Positions 1-8,998 are shown, numbered from the stretch's first letter. The stretch is 64,000 nucleotides of DNA from Phocaeicola oris (GCF_021295095.1 NZ_JAJLQX010000015.1:1-64000), one strand, 5' to 3'. A program made the numbers and translations. Notes: generated by a model not told the origin, from the sequence alone.

Positions 1-215
1 TCATCGGGCGATTCATCCACTTCTACAACTACCGCCGTCCGCACATGAGCATAGCTTATAAGATACCGGCAGTGGCGCATACGGAGCAAGGGGAGCAGGA
101 GAAGAGGTGGAAAAACAGCTTTTATACCGGAAAAAGTGACACGGATGGGAAAAACATCGTAACTTTACCGGGGCAAACGGCAAGTCCGGAGGAAGGCGTA
201 AACCGGTGCCCTTGA
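1..215 (+). pseudogene. IS3-family transposase, C-terminal end (partial at window edge)
   Basis: The reading frame is open from the window edge and stops with TGA at 213-215, giving about 70 residues. The stretch FYNYRRPHMSIAYKIPA is typical of the C-terminal end of the integrase-core (rve) domain of IS3-type transposases, where N-x-x-RPH-x-S precedes a Y-K-x-P motif. The catalytic D and E lie outside the window, so it cannot be said whether the element is intact. It is followed by about 200 bases of non-coding sequence with short direct repeats and then by a repeat array, so this end of the window is accessory DNA. Family call is by motif only. Confidence 0.72.
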
Positions 216-360
216 CGGTCAAAAACCGGAATGCCCCATTGAGGGGTATCCGGTTTTAGCAAACGAGCAAAACCTGGACTCTGCATGTCCGGTTTTCTTG
301 CACTGTCTATCAAAACAGCACGGGTTGCTCGATGGTGTATAGGGAATCAGTATGGCAAGG

Positions 361-405
361 AAAAAAGTGTCTACAGGTTCAGCTAATGTAGCAAAAAAGT
401 GTCTA
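361..405. repeat. Pair of 13-bp direct repeats downstream of the transposase
   Basis: AAAAAAGTGTCTA occurs at 361-373 and again at 393-405, 32 bases apart. They lie between the IS3-type transposase tail and the 22-bp array. They may belong to the right end of the insertion sequence, but the left end is not in the window, so this cannot be tested here. Confidence 0.5.
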
Positions 406-434
406 GTAAAATCAGGTAAAGTCATTTCACTAAT

Positions 435-556
435 TCATGCGGATGAGTTGCTCAACTCATCCGCATGAGTTTATCAACTGATACGCATGAACCGAGCAAC
501 TCATACGTATCAGTTTATTTGTTTGTACGTATCACTCTGATAATCGATATTCATGA
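435..556. repeat. 22-bp-period palindromic repeat array A
   Basis: Six 12-bp cores start at 435, 457, 479, 501, 523 and 545, exactly 22 bp apart: TCATGCGGATGA, TCATCCGCATGA, TGATACGCATGA, TCATACGTATCA, TTGTACGTATCA and CGATATTCATGA. Linkers are 10 bp and often end in CAAC. Because the cores are near-palindromic, the first two units also form a perfect 16-bp inverted repeat (435-450 with 453-468) around a 2-base centre. The similarity decays toward the right end. The array fills much of the gene-free stretch 216-588, between the transposase tail and the 3' end of upp; nothing else recognisable was seen there apart from the direct repeats at 361-405. Confidence 0.85.
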
Positions 557-588
557 ACATGTCAAGTGATAAGTTGGCTTCACTTATA

Positions 589-1248
589 TTATAGTTTATT
601 TCCGAATGCTAAGTCTCCTGCGTCACCTAATCCGGGAACAATATATTTATGTTCGTTCAGTATCGGATCGATAGCTGCACACCATAAAGTGGCTTTATCG
701 CCGGGGAACAGCTTTTCCAAGTGCTTTACACCCTCTTCACTGGCTATAACACAAGCGAAGTGTAGCCGTTTAGGAGTTCCTTTCGTGAGGAATGCTTTCC
801 ATGCCAATTCCATGCTTTCACCGGTAGCCAGCATAGGATCTACTAATAATAAAGTATGTTCGGATAAATCCGGCGCGGCAATGTATTCGATACGGACATC
901 AATCTCATGATTTCCTTTATCTTTATAATAGCGGTAAGCAGAAACGAATGCACAATCGGCTTGATCGAAGTAATTTAGGAATCCGGTTTGCAGAGGAAGA
1001 CCTGCGCGGAAAACAGTCGCGACAATTACTTTATCATCTGTTGTATTAACATCGGCAATACCCAAGGGAGTCTGTACTTTCTTGGTAGAGTAATCCATTG
1101 TTTTGCTAATTTCGTACGCCATAATTTCACCTATACGCTCGATGTTATGACGGAATCGCATCCGATTACCCTGTACTTTTACATCTCTTAGTTCAGCAAC
1201 AAATCTGTTGAGTATAGAGTTCGTTTTGCTTAGATTGTAAATTCTCAT
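589..1248 (-). CDS. upp: Uracil phosphoribosyltransferase
   Basis: 219-residue protein of the UPRTase family, converting uracil and PRPP to UMP in pyrimidine salvage in the cytoplasm. The PRPP-binding loop VDPMLATG is at about residues 136-143 and the uracil-binding segment IVPGLGDAGD at about 203-212, followed by the typical DLAFG end. Length is slightly above the usual 208-210. It is transcribed divergently from pckA with about 250 bases between them. A near-consensus -7 box on the minus strand (TTACTTTG, 1295 to 1288) may serve it. Its 3' end faces repeat array A. Confidence 0.95.
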   Translation of the reverse strand: MRIYNLSKTNSILNRFVAELRDVKVQGNRMRFRHNIERIGEIMAYEISKTMDYSTKKVQTPLGIADVNTTDDKVIVATVFRAGLPLQTGFLNYFDQADCAFVSAYRYYKDKGNHEIDVRIEYIAAPDLSEHTLLLVDPMLATGESMELAWKAFLTKGTPKRLHFACVIASEEGVKHLEKLFPGDKATLWCAAIDPILNEHKYIVPGLGDAGDLAFGNKL

Positions 1249-1408
1249 ATATATATTTAATTATCGAAATAAAAATGTAAACTCGGCAAAGTAACGAATT
1301 TTTTTTCAATTTGTAAAGTAGAAGTGGCAATTAATGTTATACAACTTTAAATCCGTTTCTATTAAGATAATATTTAATTATTAAATTCTTTTTATAAGAA
1401 TAATAAGT

Positions 1409-1416
1409 TAATTTTG
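1409..1416 (+). promoter_or_regulatory. Bacteroides-type -7 box for pckA
   Basis: TAATTTTG fits TAnnTTTG. The predicted start of transcription is about 75 bases upstream of the pckA ATG. No clear TTTG -33 box is seen at the expected distance, so this may be a weak or activator-dependent promoter. Confidence 0.5.
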
Positions 1417-1501
1417 CACTGAATTTTAAACGGTATGTTGAAAGATTACTAATAAGATTGATAAAACAGCAATTATAATATAATTTAATTCTTAAAAACA
1501 A

Positions 1502-3106
1502 ATGGCAAATTTAGATTTAGCAAAGTACGGAATTAAAGATGTAAAGGAAGTCCTTTACAATCCTACTTATGAGGTTTTGTTCAACGAAGAGACAAAGCCG
1601 GGTTTGGAAGGTTATGACAAAGGTCAGGAGACTGAGCTTGGTGCAATCAATGTAATGACAGGTGTTTATACCGGTCGTTCTCCTAAGGATAAATATATCG
1701 TTATGGATGAGAATGCAAAGGATACAGTATGGTGGAATACTCCGGAATATCCAAATGATAATCATCCTTTGTCAAAAGAGAATTGGGCCGTTTTGAAGAA
1801 ATTGGCTCAGGATCAGCTTTCAGGCAAGAGATTGTTTGTTGTTGATGGTTTCTGTGGCGCAAACAAAGATACTCGCATGAAAGTTCGTTTCATCGTAGAA
1901 GTTGCATGGCAGGCTCACTTCGTAACAAATATGTTCATCCGTCCACAGAATCAGGCTGAGTTCGATCAGGAACCTGATTTCGTTGTGTATTGTGCTTCCA
2001 AAGCAAAAGTTGAGAACTTTAAAGAGTTAGGCCTTCGTTCAGATACAGCTGTTGCATTTAACGTAACAAGCAAAGAGCAGGTTATCTTAAATACTTGGTA
2101 CGGTGGTGAAATGAAGAAAGGTATGTTCTCTATGATGAACTACTATTTACCATTGAAGGGCATTGCTTCTATGCACTGTTCTGCAAATACTGATATGAAC
2201 GGTGAGAATACAGCTATCTTCTTCGGTCTTTCCGGTACAGGTAAGACAACTTTGTCAACTGATCCTAAGCGTAAGTTGATTGGTGATGATGAGCACGGAT
2301 GGGATGACAATGGCGTATTTAATTTGGAAGGTGGTTGCTATGCTAAGGTTATCAATTTGGATAAGGAAGCCGAACCAGATATTTATGGCGCTATCACTCG
2401 TGACGCTCTTCTTGAGAATGTTACTGTTGACAAAGCTGGTAAGATTGATTTCGCAGATAAGAGCGTAACGGAGAATACTCGTGTTTCTTATCCTATTTAT
2501 CATATCCACAACATTGTACGTCCTATTTCTCATGCTCCGGCAGCAAAACAGGTTATCTTCCTGTCAGCTGATGCATTTGGCGTATTACCTCCGGTATCTA
2601 TCTTGAATGCCGAGCAGACTAAGTATTATTTCTTGTCTGGTTTCACGGCTAAGTTGGCAGGTACAGAGCGTGGCATTACAGAGCCTACTCCAACATTCTC
2701 TGCTTGCTTCGGTCAGGCATTCTTGGAATTACATCCGACTAAGTACGCTGATGAATTGGTTAAGAAGATGCAGAAGAGTAATGCGAAAGCTTATTTGGTT
2801 AACACCGGCTGGAACGGAACAGGCAAGCGTATTTCTATTCGCGATACTCGTGGTATTATTGATGCTATCTTAGATCACTCTATTGATCAGGCTCCTACAA
2901 AGACTATTCCTTATTTCAACTTTGTAGTTCCTACTCAGTTGAATGGCGTTGACCCACATATCCTTGATCCTCGTGATACTTATAAGGACGCTTCTGAATG
3001 GGATGTTAAGGCTAAGGATTTGGCCGGTCGTTTCATCAAGAATTTTGTTAAGTATGAAGGCAATGAGGCTGGAAAGGCATTGGTTGCTGCCGGTCCGAAA
3101 CTCTAA
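1502..3106 (+). CDS. pckA: ATP-dependent phosphoenolpyruvate carboxykinase
   Basis: 534 residues, the normal length for ATP-type PEPCK, which interconverts oxaloacetate plus ATP and PEP plus CO2 plus ADP. In Bacteroides the enzyme is thought to run toward oxaloacetate, fixing CO2 on the route to succinate and propionate. Visible motifs are TGRSPKDK near residue 57, the P-loop [11 protein letters not shown] near 242-252 and the metal-binding GDDEHGWD near 261-268. It stands alone, with its own -7 box upstream and a terminator hairpin downstream. The start ATG follows an AT-rich leader without a strong Shine-Dalgarno, as is usual in this group. Confidence 0.97.
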   Translation: MANLDLAKYGIKDVKEVLYNPTYEVLFNEETKPGLEGYDKGQETELGAINVMTGVYTGRSPKDKYIVMDENAKDTVWWNTPEYPNDNHPLSKENWAVLKKLAQDQLSGKRLFVVDGFCGANKDTRMKVRFIVEVAWQAHFVTNMFIRPQNQAEFDQEPDFVVYCASKAKVENFKELGLRSDTAVAFNVTSKEQVILNTWYGGEMKKGMFSMMNYYLPLKGIASMHCSANTDMNGENTAIFFGLSGTGKTTLSTDPKRKLIGDDEHGWDDNGVFNLEGGCYAKVINLDKEAEPDIYGAITRDALLENVTVDKAGKIDFADKSVTENTRVSYPIYHIHNIVRPISHAPAAKQVIFLSADAFGVLPPVSILNAEQTKYYFLSGFTAKLAGTERGITEPTPTFSACFGQAFLELHPTKYADELVKKMQKSNAKAYLVNTGWNGTGKRISIRDTRGIIDAILDHSIDQAPTKTIPYFNFVVPTQLNGVDPHILDPRDTYKDASEWDVKAKDLAGRFIKNFVKYEGNEAGKALVAAGPKL

Positions 3107-3131
3107 TAGAATTTATCTTTAGACTAAATAA

Positions 3132-3164
3132 AAGAGGGGAGTAACCAATGGTTGCTTCCCTCTT
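3132..3164 (+). terminator. Terminator after pckA
   Basis: A 15-bp stem (3132-3146 with 3150-3164, including G-U pairs) with a 3-base loop lies 25 bases after the pckA stop. The T tract is short, but the stem is strong. Confidence 0.7.
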
Positions 3165-3179
3165 ATTGTTTCATTAATA

Positions 3180-3839
3180 ATGAGGTATATGAAAAATCTA
3201 TTTGTAACCATATTGACTGTCCTCACGCTATTGATGCCGTCGTGTCAGTCAAAAGCTCAGTCTGATGCAACAACCGAGACTGTGCCTCAAAATGATGGTA
3301 AGAATGTGGTAGTCGAGACCATTATGGCTCGCCGAAGTATTCGTAAATACCACCCGCAAGCAGTGAACCGCGATACCATGAACATAGTTCTGAAGTGCGG
3401 TATAAATGCTCCCAGTGCAATGAATGTTCAAGATTGGGAAGTTCGTGTAGTCGATAATCAGGAATTTCTTAATGGCCTGACAACAATCTTTAAAGAGAAG
3501 AATAAGGAGATGGCTGAACGTGACAAGGAAATGAGGAATATGTTTCGTAATGCCCCGACAGTTGCTTTTATAGCAGCAAAAAAAGATTCAAAGTTCTCTT
3601 CTGTTGATTGCGCTTTAATGGCAGAGAATATGATGATTGCAGCCAAGTCAATGGGAATTGGATCTGTCTGTATGGCCGGACCGGTCGAATTTTTAAAAGG
3701 TCCGGATTGTGCGGACTATTTGAATAAACTGGGATTCAGTGATGATTATGAATTGTTGTTGACCATTGGTTTCGGTTATCCTGCAGAAGAACCGGCAGCC
3801 AAACCGAGAGATGAAAGCAAATGTAAATTCGTCGATTAA
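3180..3839 (+). CDS. Nitroreductase-family lipoprotein
   Basis: 219 residues. The N-terminus has a hydrophobic signal ending in LLMPSC, a lipobox with the acylated Cys at residue 22, so the product is probably a membrane-anchored lipoprotein. From about residue 43 it matches the nitroreductase fold: the flavin-binding start ARRSIRKY, NAPSAMNVQDW near 77-87, the segment CALMAENMMIAAKSMGIGSV and the end TIGFGYPAEEP. Such proteins bind FMN and reduce nitro compounds or quinones with NAD(P)H; a lipoprotein version would have to obtain both outside the cytoplasm, which is unusual. A second ATG at 3189 is an equally good start. Substrate unknown. Confidence 0.85.
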   Translation: MRYMKNLFVTILTVLTLLMPSCQSKAQSDATTETVPQNDGKNVVVETIMARRSIRKYHPQAVNRDTMNIVLKCGINAPSAMNVQDWEVRVVDNQEFLNGLTTIFKEKNKEMAERDKEMRNMFRNAPTVAFIAAKKDSKFSSVDCALMAENMMIAAKSMGIGSVCMAGPVEFLKGPDCADYLNKLGFSDDYELLLTIGFGYPAEEPAAKPRDESKCKFVD

Positions 3840-3858
3840 TAGATTTTGATATATAAGT

Positions 3859-3893
3859 AGAGTAGCGTTTTGATATGTTCAAAAGGCTACTCT
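3859..3893 (+). terminator. Rho-independent terminator after the nitroreductase gene
   Basis: AGAGTAGC (3859-3866) pairs with GCTACTCT (3886-3893); the inner GTTTTG/CAAAAG pair extends the stem across one mismatch. A TTTTT run follows directly. Confidence 0.85.
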
Positions 3894-3969
3894 TTTTATT
3901 TATTCTGTTTCTATGTATAAAAAGAATGTTAAATTCCATAGATTTTTTATCAAGTTGATAAAAATGAAC

Positions 3970-3977
3970 TATATTTG
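3970..3977 (+). promoter_or_regulatory. Bacteroides-type -7 box for the pnt operon
   Basis: TATATTTG fits TAnnTTTG and lies about 70 bases before the pntAA start, just after a terminator, so it marks the start of the operon. No good -33 box was seen. Confidence 0.55.
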
Positions 3978-4046
3978 AAGAAGTGAAAAAAGGAAGAATT
4001 TTTATTCTTTCCTCCATATTAAAAAATAACCTTAAATATAAGTATC

Positions 4047-5204
4047 ATGATTATTGGTATTCCAAAAGAAATTATGCATGACGAGAATCGTGTTGCATGT
4101 ACACCTGAAACAGTAAGTAAATTTGTTAAAGATGGTTTTGAAGTCTTAGTTGAAAAGCATGCTGGTGAAGGTGCTTTGTATCGTGATGAGGATTATATAG
4201 CAGCCGGAGCTAAAGTGTTAGCTGATCCTCAAGAGATATACGATAAGGCCGAACTGATTCTGAAAGTGAAAGAACCACTTTTCAACGACAAATTAGGTAA
4301 GCACGAAGTAGATATGATGCATAAAGGTCAGTATCTGATTACCTTTATTCATCCGGCATCTCCGGTCAATCATGAGATGGTGAAGAAGATGACGAAACAA
4401 GGTGTTATTGCGTTAACATTGGATTGTATTCCACGTATATCCAGAGCTCAAAGTATGGATGCGCTGACTTCTATGAGTACTTGTGCCGGATATAAAGGAA
4501 TCTTGATGGCTGCCGATCATCTGACAAAATTTATGCCTCAGATGTTTACTGCCGTAGGCAGGATAGAACCGGCAAAAGTGATGGTTATCGGTGTTGGTGT
4601 GGCAGGTCTTCAGGCTTTGGCAACAGCAAAACGTTTAGGTGCTGTGGTTTATGCGGCAGATATTCGTCCGATGGCTGTGGAAAATGCTCAGAGTTTAGGA
4701 GCAAAAATAGTAGATACTACCGTTCCAGAGGAGTTGGCTGTGGGTGAAGGTGGCTATGCAAAGAGCCTTCCGGAAGATGTATTAGCTAAAGAACGTGAAG
4801 CCTTAAAGAGTACTATCCAAGATATGGATATCGTATTTTGCTCCGTTCTTATCCCGGGAAAGATCGCTCCTATGATTATTACAGAAGATACTGTTAAGGG
4901 AATGAAGCGTGGTTCTGTTATCGTTGACATTGCTATTGATCAGGGAGGTAACTGCGAAATCACTCCGAAAGGGGCTATTGAGGTCAAGCATGATGTTACG
5001 CTCATTGGCATAAAGAATATTCCGGGAGAATTACCGCAAAGTTCAACTTGGATGTTCTCGAATAATATGTACAACTTGGTTAAATATTTGACCAAGGATG
5101 GTAATATTGTTTTGAATCGTGAAGACGAAATAGTAGCCAAAAGTTTGGTATGTATAGATGGAGAATTAGTTCACACCGGAGCTCGGGAAGCGATGGGCTT
5201 ATAA
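4047..5204 (+). CDS. pntAA: NAD(P) transhydrogenase subunit alpha, soluble NAD-binding part
   Basis: 385 residues, matching the separate dI domain of three-gene transhydrogenases. It binds NADH and passes hydride to NADP bound by PntB. It belongs to the alanine dehydrogenase/PNT family, beginning MIIGIPKEI, with the dinucleotide loop GVGVAG near residues 182-187. The membrane part of the alpha chain is the next gene, 9 bases downstream. The split-alpha layout is the one known from Rhodospirillum rubrum. Confidence 0.95.
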   Translation: MIIGIPKEIMHDENRVACTPETVSKFVKDGFEVLVEKHAGEGALYRDEDYIAAGAKVLADPQEIYDKAELILKVKEPLFNDKLGKHEVDMMHKGQYLITFIHPASPVNHEMVKKMTKQGVIALTLDCIPRISRAQSMDALTSMSTCAGYKGILMAADHLTKFMPQMFTAVGRIEPAKVMVIGVGVAGLQALATAKRLGAVVYAADIRPMAVENAQSLGAKIVDTTVPEELAVGEGGYAKSLPEDVLAKEREALKSTIQDMDIVFCSVLIPGKIAPMIITEDTVKGMKRGSVIVDIAIDQGGNCEITPKGAIEVKHDVTLIGIKNIPGELPQSSTWMFSNNMYNLVKYLTKDGNIVLNREDEIVAKSLVCIDGELVHTGAREAMGL

Positions 5205-5213
5205 TTTTCGCGT

Positions 5214-5525
5214 ATGATTGACCCAATTTTATTAGTCATTATATTTGTAGTGTGCACCGTGGTAGGATATTTTATTATCCGCACGGTGCCCAGTTTGCTT
5301 CACACTCCGTTAATGTCGGGTATGAATGCCTTGTCGGGAGTTACTATTGTTGGAGCCATCACAGCAGCAGGTGTTTCGTTATTGAATCCGTTTGGTTCGG
5401 TTTTGCTTTCTCAAATATTGGGATGTATAGCTATTATTCTGGCGGCTATTAATGTTGTTGGAGGTTTTATGGTTACCCACCGTATGCTCAAAATGTTTGA
5501 TAAAAAAGAAAAGGAGGATAAGTAA
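5214..5525 (+). CDS. pntAB: NAD(P) transhydrogenase subunit alpha, membrane part
   Basis: 103-residue hydrophobic protein with three to four predicted membrane helices and a short charged tail (DKKEKEDK). It corresponds to the dII membrane segment at the C-terminus of E. coli PntA, and forms part of the proton channel with PntB. Its stop codon overlaps the pntB start by one base (TAATG), so translation of the two is probably coupled. Confidence 0.93.
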   Translation: MIDPILLVIIFVVCTVVGYFIIRTVPSLLHTPLMSGMNALSGVTIVGAITAAGVSLLNPFGSVLLSQILGCIAIILAAINVVGGFMVTHRMLKMFDKKEKEDK

Positions 5526-6970
5526 TGGGGACAATACAGGTTATATTTAGTGTTATTCTTTCCATAGCTGTCCTTATCGGAATATCTATGATGAGCAAGG
5601 TGAAGACTGCTGTTACCGGAAACTTGATTTCTGCTTTGGCCATCCTGATAGGAATAGTCGCGACGTTGTTGTTAAGTGGAGTAGTGAGTGCGTGGACTAT
5701 ATATCCGGCAATGATCATAGGCTTACTGATAGGTAGTTTGATTGCCAGAAAGGTAAAAATGATACAAATGCCTCAGACGGTAGCATTGTTTAACGGATTA
5801 GGTGGCGGTGCTTCTGCGTTGGTTGGTATTATGACAGCTTTACTTTATGGCTTTACTGCGGAAGAGTTAAATGCTTTTTCTACCCATGGGGCGAAGTTTA
5901 TAATGTTTACGTCTCTTTTGGCAATTGCCGTGGGAATGACGACATTGATAGGTAGTTTGGTAGCTGCCGGTAAATTGAGCCGAATATTGAATCAGCGTCC
6001 GGTGATTTGGGCGGGGCATTCGGCTATCACTATATTGCTCATTATATTGACATTCATTTTCATTGTTTTAGGAACTATTGACGGATGGGTTAATGTATCC
6101 TATATAGTAGGAGTGTTAATTACTTCTTCGCTTTTTGGATTGTTTTTCTCCGTGAGGGTTGGTGGGGCAGATATGCCTATTACCATCTCATTGCTGAATT
6201 CTTTATCGGGTGTGGCAGGAGCTATTGCAGGTATGGCAATCAGTAATATTTTCCTTGTGGCTGTTGGTGGAATTGTTGGTGCATCAGGTTTGTTACTTAC
6301 TCAAATTATGTGTAGAGCGATGAATCGTAATTTAATGAGCATTCTTTTAGGCGGAACATCAAAGCAACCGGTAAATGTTCAGAAGGAGGAGAAATCGGCT
6401 GAGGAGAAGATAACAGACAGCCCTTCTGCTGAGGAAAGAGTGATAGAGGAAAAGCCTGTTGCTCAAAGGAGTCCGGGTGAAATTCTGGCTATGGCAAAAG
6501 ATGTGATCATTGTTCCGGGATATGGTATGGCTTTGGCACAGGCACAGCATTTAGTGAAATTATTGGCAGACAAATTAGCTGCTAAAGGGGTGAGAGTACG
6601 TTTCGCCATTCATCCGGTTGCCGGAAGAATGCCCGGACACATGAATGTTCTATTGGCTGAGGCTGATGTTCCATACGAACAACTCTTTGAGATGGAAACG
6701 ATAAATGAGGATTTTGCTAAGACAGATGCTGTGGTGGTGATTGGAGCTAACGATGTGATGAATCCGGCTGCACGAAATGCAGAAGGTACGCCTATATACG
6801 GTATGCCGGTATTGAGTGTTGATCAAGCACCGGAAGTAATCATCTGTAATTTTGACCTTAAACCGGGATATGCCGGTGTTGAGAATCCACTTTACTCGAG
6901 AAAAGAAGGCGTTTATTTGTTGTTAGGTGACGCAAAAGAGAGTTTAAATAAGCTGATAACTCAGTTTTAA
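5525..6970 (+). CDS. pntB: NAD(P) transhydrogenase subunit beta
   Basis: 481 residues. About the first 270 are a bundle of membrane helices (dII), followed by a charged linker near 285-315 and the NADP-binding dIII domain, which begins around IIVPGYGMALAQAQH and contains the conserved GRMPGHMNVLLAEADVPY and VIGANDVMNPAA segments. The complex couples proton entry to reduction of NADP by NADH, supplying NADPH for biosynthesis. Last gene of the pntAA-pntAB-pntB operon, followed by a large hairpin. Confidence 0.96.
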   Translation: MGTIQVIFSVILSIAVLIGISMMSKVKTAVTGNLISALAILIGIVATLLLSGVVSAWTIYPAMIIGLLIGSLIARKVKMIQMPQTVALFNGLGGGASALVGIMTALLYGFTAEELNAFSTHGAKFIMFTSLLAIAVGMTTLIGSLVAAGKLSRILNQRPVIWAGHSAITILLIILTFIFIVLGTIDGWVNVSYIVGVLITSSLFGLFFSVRVGGADMPITISLLNSLSGVAGAIAGMAISNIFLVAVGGIVGASGLLLTQIMCRAMNRNLMSILLGGTSKQPVNVQKEEKSAEEKITDSPSAEERVIEEKPVAQRSPGEILAMAKDVIIVPGYGMALAQAQHLVKLLADKLAAKGVRVRFAIHPVAGRMPGHMNVLLAEADVPYEQLFEMETINEDFAKTDAVVVIGANDVMNPAARNAEGTPIYGMPVLSVDQAPEVIICNFDLKPGYAGVENPLYSRKEGVYLLLGDAKESLNKLITQF

Positions 6971-6992
6971 ATAGAGTTTCTTGTGCTGTAAG

Positions 6993-7067
6993 AAGGGTGT
7001 TTCATTATGAAGTGTCTTCGAAAGTTAGATAAAAACTTTCAAGGTTCACTTCATTTGATACACCCTT
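6993..7067 (+). terminator. Large nested hairpin after pntB
   Basis: Three nested stems pair in order: AAGGGTGT (6993-7000) with ACACCCTT (7060-7067), ATGAAGTG (7007-7014) with CACTTCAT (7047-7054), and GAAAGTT (7020-7026) with AACTTTC (7034-7040). The right arm ends in TTTTG. It is longer than a normal terminator and abuts an insertion-sequence relic, so it could also be part of a mobile element. Confidence 0.6.
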
Positions 7068-7070
7068 TTG

Positions 7071-7362
7071 CTTATGGATAACGGAGGTGAATTAGCCGAG
7101 CTTTTTGGGATAGCTAAAAAGCTGGAAGTAATGTGTTTATTACTATCGACTTTTACGCTTTATGGCGGAAGGGTGTTGTGAAAATACGAATAAACTTATT
7201 AGACAATACATACTAAAAGAATCTGATATCAGCACTATTACAAACGAGAATATTAAGAGAATGCAAGCTAAAATAAATAGAAGGCCAAAGGAAGAACTGA
7301 AATTTTCTATACCCACCAAGGAGTTTTTTTATATTATGCTTAATATTACATTTGTTGGTTGA
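7071..7362 (+). pseudogene. IS30-family transposase relic (frameshifted C-terminal part)
   Basis: Two reading frames together resemble the end of an IS30/IS4351-type transposase. DNGGELAE...IAKKLEVMC is encoded from 7077 onward in one frame, which then hits stops. The other frame, open from 7162, gives ENTNKLIRQYILKESDIS, then ENIKRMQAKINRRPKEELKFSIP and KEFF, the well-known C-terminal end of that family. The N-terminal two thirds are absent and the frame is broken between the parts, so the gene is dead. The next stretch, 7363-7513, holds no gene I recognise. The relic marks the left border of a G+C-richer segment. Confidence 0.75.
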
Positions 7363-7513
7363 TTCTTTAACACTTAAAAAAAAACACAAACTCAACTGAG
7401 TAGCGGCTACTATTTTGAACTGGTGTCCATTCTGAGCAAGCAAAGTTGCAGAACTCCACTAATTTGTTGTGACCTTATTTCCGTGAATTAAGTTCATCGC
7501 TCATGCGCCTTTG

Positions 7514-8962
7514 CTATGCGTCATTTCCGCCATCCTGCTGATCGGGCAAGGGTACATTGACAAACTGGCGAGTGGCATTGATGTCCATCTTATAGAAGCG
7601 GTCAGCTTTATCAAGATCGTTCATCTGCTGCATTTCTGCATCGGTCAGACGGATTCGGAGGGCATCAATGTTCTCCTGTATGTGGGCAGGATTGGTTGAT
7701 TTGAGGATAACGGAATGTCCAGTCTGAATATGCCAAGCTAAGATAATCTGTGCCGCAGTAGCATGATGGTTGCGAGCTATCTCGGTGATGACAGGGTCAC
7801 GTAACAATTCACCCCTACTGGCAGCTCCTCCTAACGGATACCAGCACTCTATTGCCATATTGCTCTTTTTAATTAGTTCCGATTCCTGCTTGCGTTGTGC
7901 ATAGGGGTGACATTCCATTTGGAGGACTACCGGCTTTATTTCGGTAGAATCCACACACCACTTATATAGCTCTTCAGCTCCCTTCACCTCAAAGTTTGAC
8001 ACCCCAAGGCAACGTACTTTGCGTTCTTTTACTGCCTTTTCCAGATTGCGCCATCCTGCCTTTACGTCGCCAACGGGCTGATGAAGGTAAACAAGGTCGA
8101 TATATTCCAGTCCAAGTCGCTTCAGCATCTTGTCAATAGCTGTTGGGTCAGCGTATTCCGTAGGCCATAATTTGGAAGTTATCCAGATTTCCGCACGACT
8201 CACACCGCTTTCCTTGCAGAATTCATTGACAGCTTCGCCTACGCCCTGCTCGTCCTGATAGGCATGAGCGGTATCAATATGTCTGTATCCGGCACGCAGT
8301 GCCGTAAGCACGGCTTGTTTGCACTCTTTATTGTTGCGCATGAGGAATGTACCAATACCGAATTGGGGCATCATCACGTTATTGCTGAGTCGTATCTGAG
8401 GATTGAGTGCCGGCACTGTCGACTGATACTTTGCTGTGTTCCGGCTATCATCTCCTGTGTCTACGTGCTCAATGCGTACCTTGTTACCGTCTGGACCACT
8501 GATGCGTGTAGTGAAAATAAAGGAGCCGAGCTGCCAGCGGCCTTTCTCTTTTTTGAAAAGCGAAGTAACGTAAAACGGCGTAACCACTTCTCGGTCGCCA
8601 ACACCTGCCGTCAGAGTGATAGTGCTATAGACAAGGGCATCGGCACCAACAAACTTCACATCAACGTGGAAGATGTCGGCTTTCTTATACCAGAGAAACC
8701 CGTTGCCGATGGCTTGCAGTTCTTGTTCTTTACCCCAGTAGCCACCCATGTGTACGAACATTGCCTGGTCATGGAAGAGTGTACGCAGACTGTTGGTGTC
8801 TTTCTTTGCCATTAGATTCCAGATTTTCTGCTGAAGGTCTACAATTTCTTTCTCCTGTTTGGGCCATGTTTGCTCGGCATAGGGCGTTGGCTGTGGTTCA
8901 CGCTGTGCGTAGGCTGCGACTGCTAAGAGACAGACTACAATGAATGACATTAACTTTCTCAT
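7514..8962 (-). CDS. Exported DUF4440 (NTF2-like) / aldo-keto reductase fusion
   Basis: 482 residues. A signal peptide (about residues 1-20, ending AAYAQ) is followed by an NTF2-like DUF4440 domain at about 38-152 and a complete aldo-keto reductase at about 188-460. The AKR tetrad is visible: D230 in HIDTAHAY, Y235, K264 in ITSKLWP and H294 in VYLHQP; ILKSTNP near the end is the usual nucleotide-binding site. AKRs reduce aldehydes and ketones with NAD(P)H in the cytoplasm, so an exported one is odd. It is divergent from an AraC regulator, which may control it, and both are richer in G+C than their neighbours, suggesting joint transfer. Confidence 0.88.
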   Translation of the reverse strand: MRKLMSFIVVCLLAVAAYAQREPQPTPYAEQTWPKQEKEIVDLQQKIWNLMAKKDTNSLRTLFHDQAMFVHMGGYWGKEQELQAIGNGFLWYKKADIFHVDVKFVGADALVYSTITLTAGVGDREVVTPFYVTSLFKKEKGRWQLGSFIFTTRISGPDGNKVRIEHVDTGDDSRNTAKYQSTVPALNPQIRLSNNVMMPQFGIGTFLMRNNKECKQAVLTALRAGYRHIDTAHAYQDEQGVGEAVNEFCKESGVSRAEIWITSKLWPTEYADPTAIDKMLKRLGLEYIDLVYLHQPVGDVKAGWRNLEKAVKERKVRCLGVSNFEVKGAEELYKWCVDSTEIKPVVLQMECHPYAQRKQESELIKKSNMAIECWYPLGGAASRGELLRDPVITEIARNHHATAAQIILAWHIQTGHSVILKSTNPAHIQENIDALRIRLTDAEMQQMNDLDKADRFYKMDINATRQFVNVPLPDQQDGGNDA

Positions 8963-8998
8963 ATTGTTCTGAATTTATGTTTTGTTTGTTTATTGTTG

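Noticed and set aside
5-20. Similarity of the first bases of the window (GGGCGATTCATCC) to array B units
   Set aside because: These bases encode conserved transposase residues (GRFIHFYN) and no second unit is found at 22 bp, so the match is probably chance.
435-556. Reading the 22-bp arrays as CRISPR arrays
   Set aside because: The linkers are only 10 bp, are conserved between units rather than unique, and no cas genes are in the window. Period and symmetry do not fit CRISPR repeats and spacers.
8264-8815. Long plus-strand frame opposite the aldo-keto reductase gene
   Set aside because: It is the shadow of a well-supported minus-strand gene with catalytic motifs, and its translation resembles no family.
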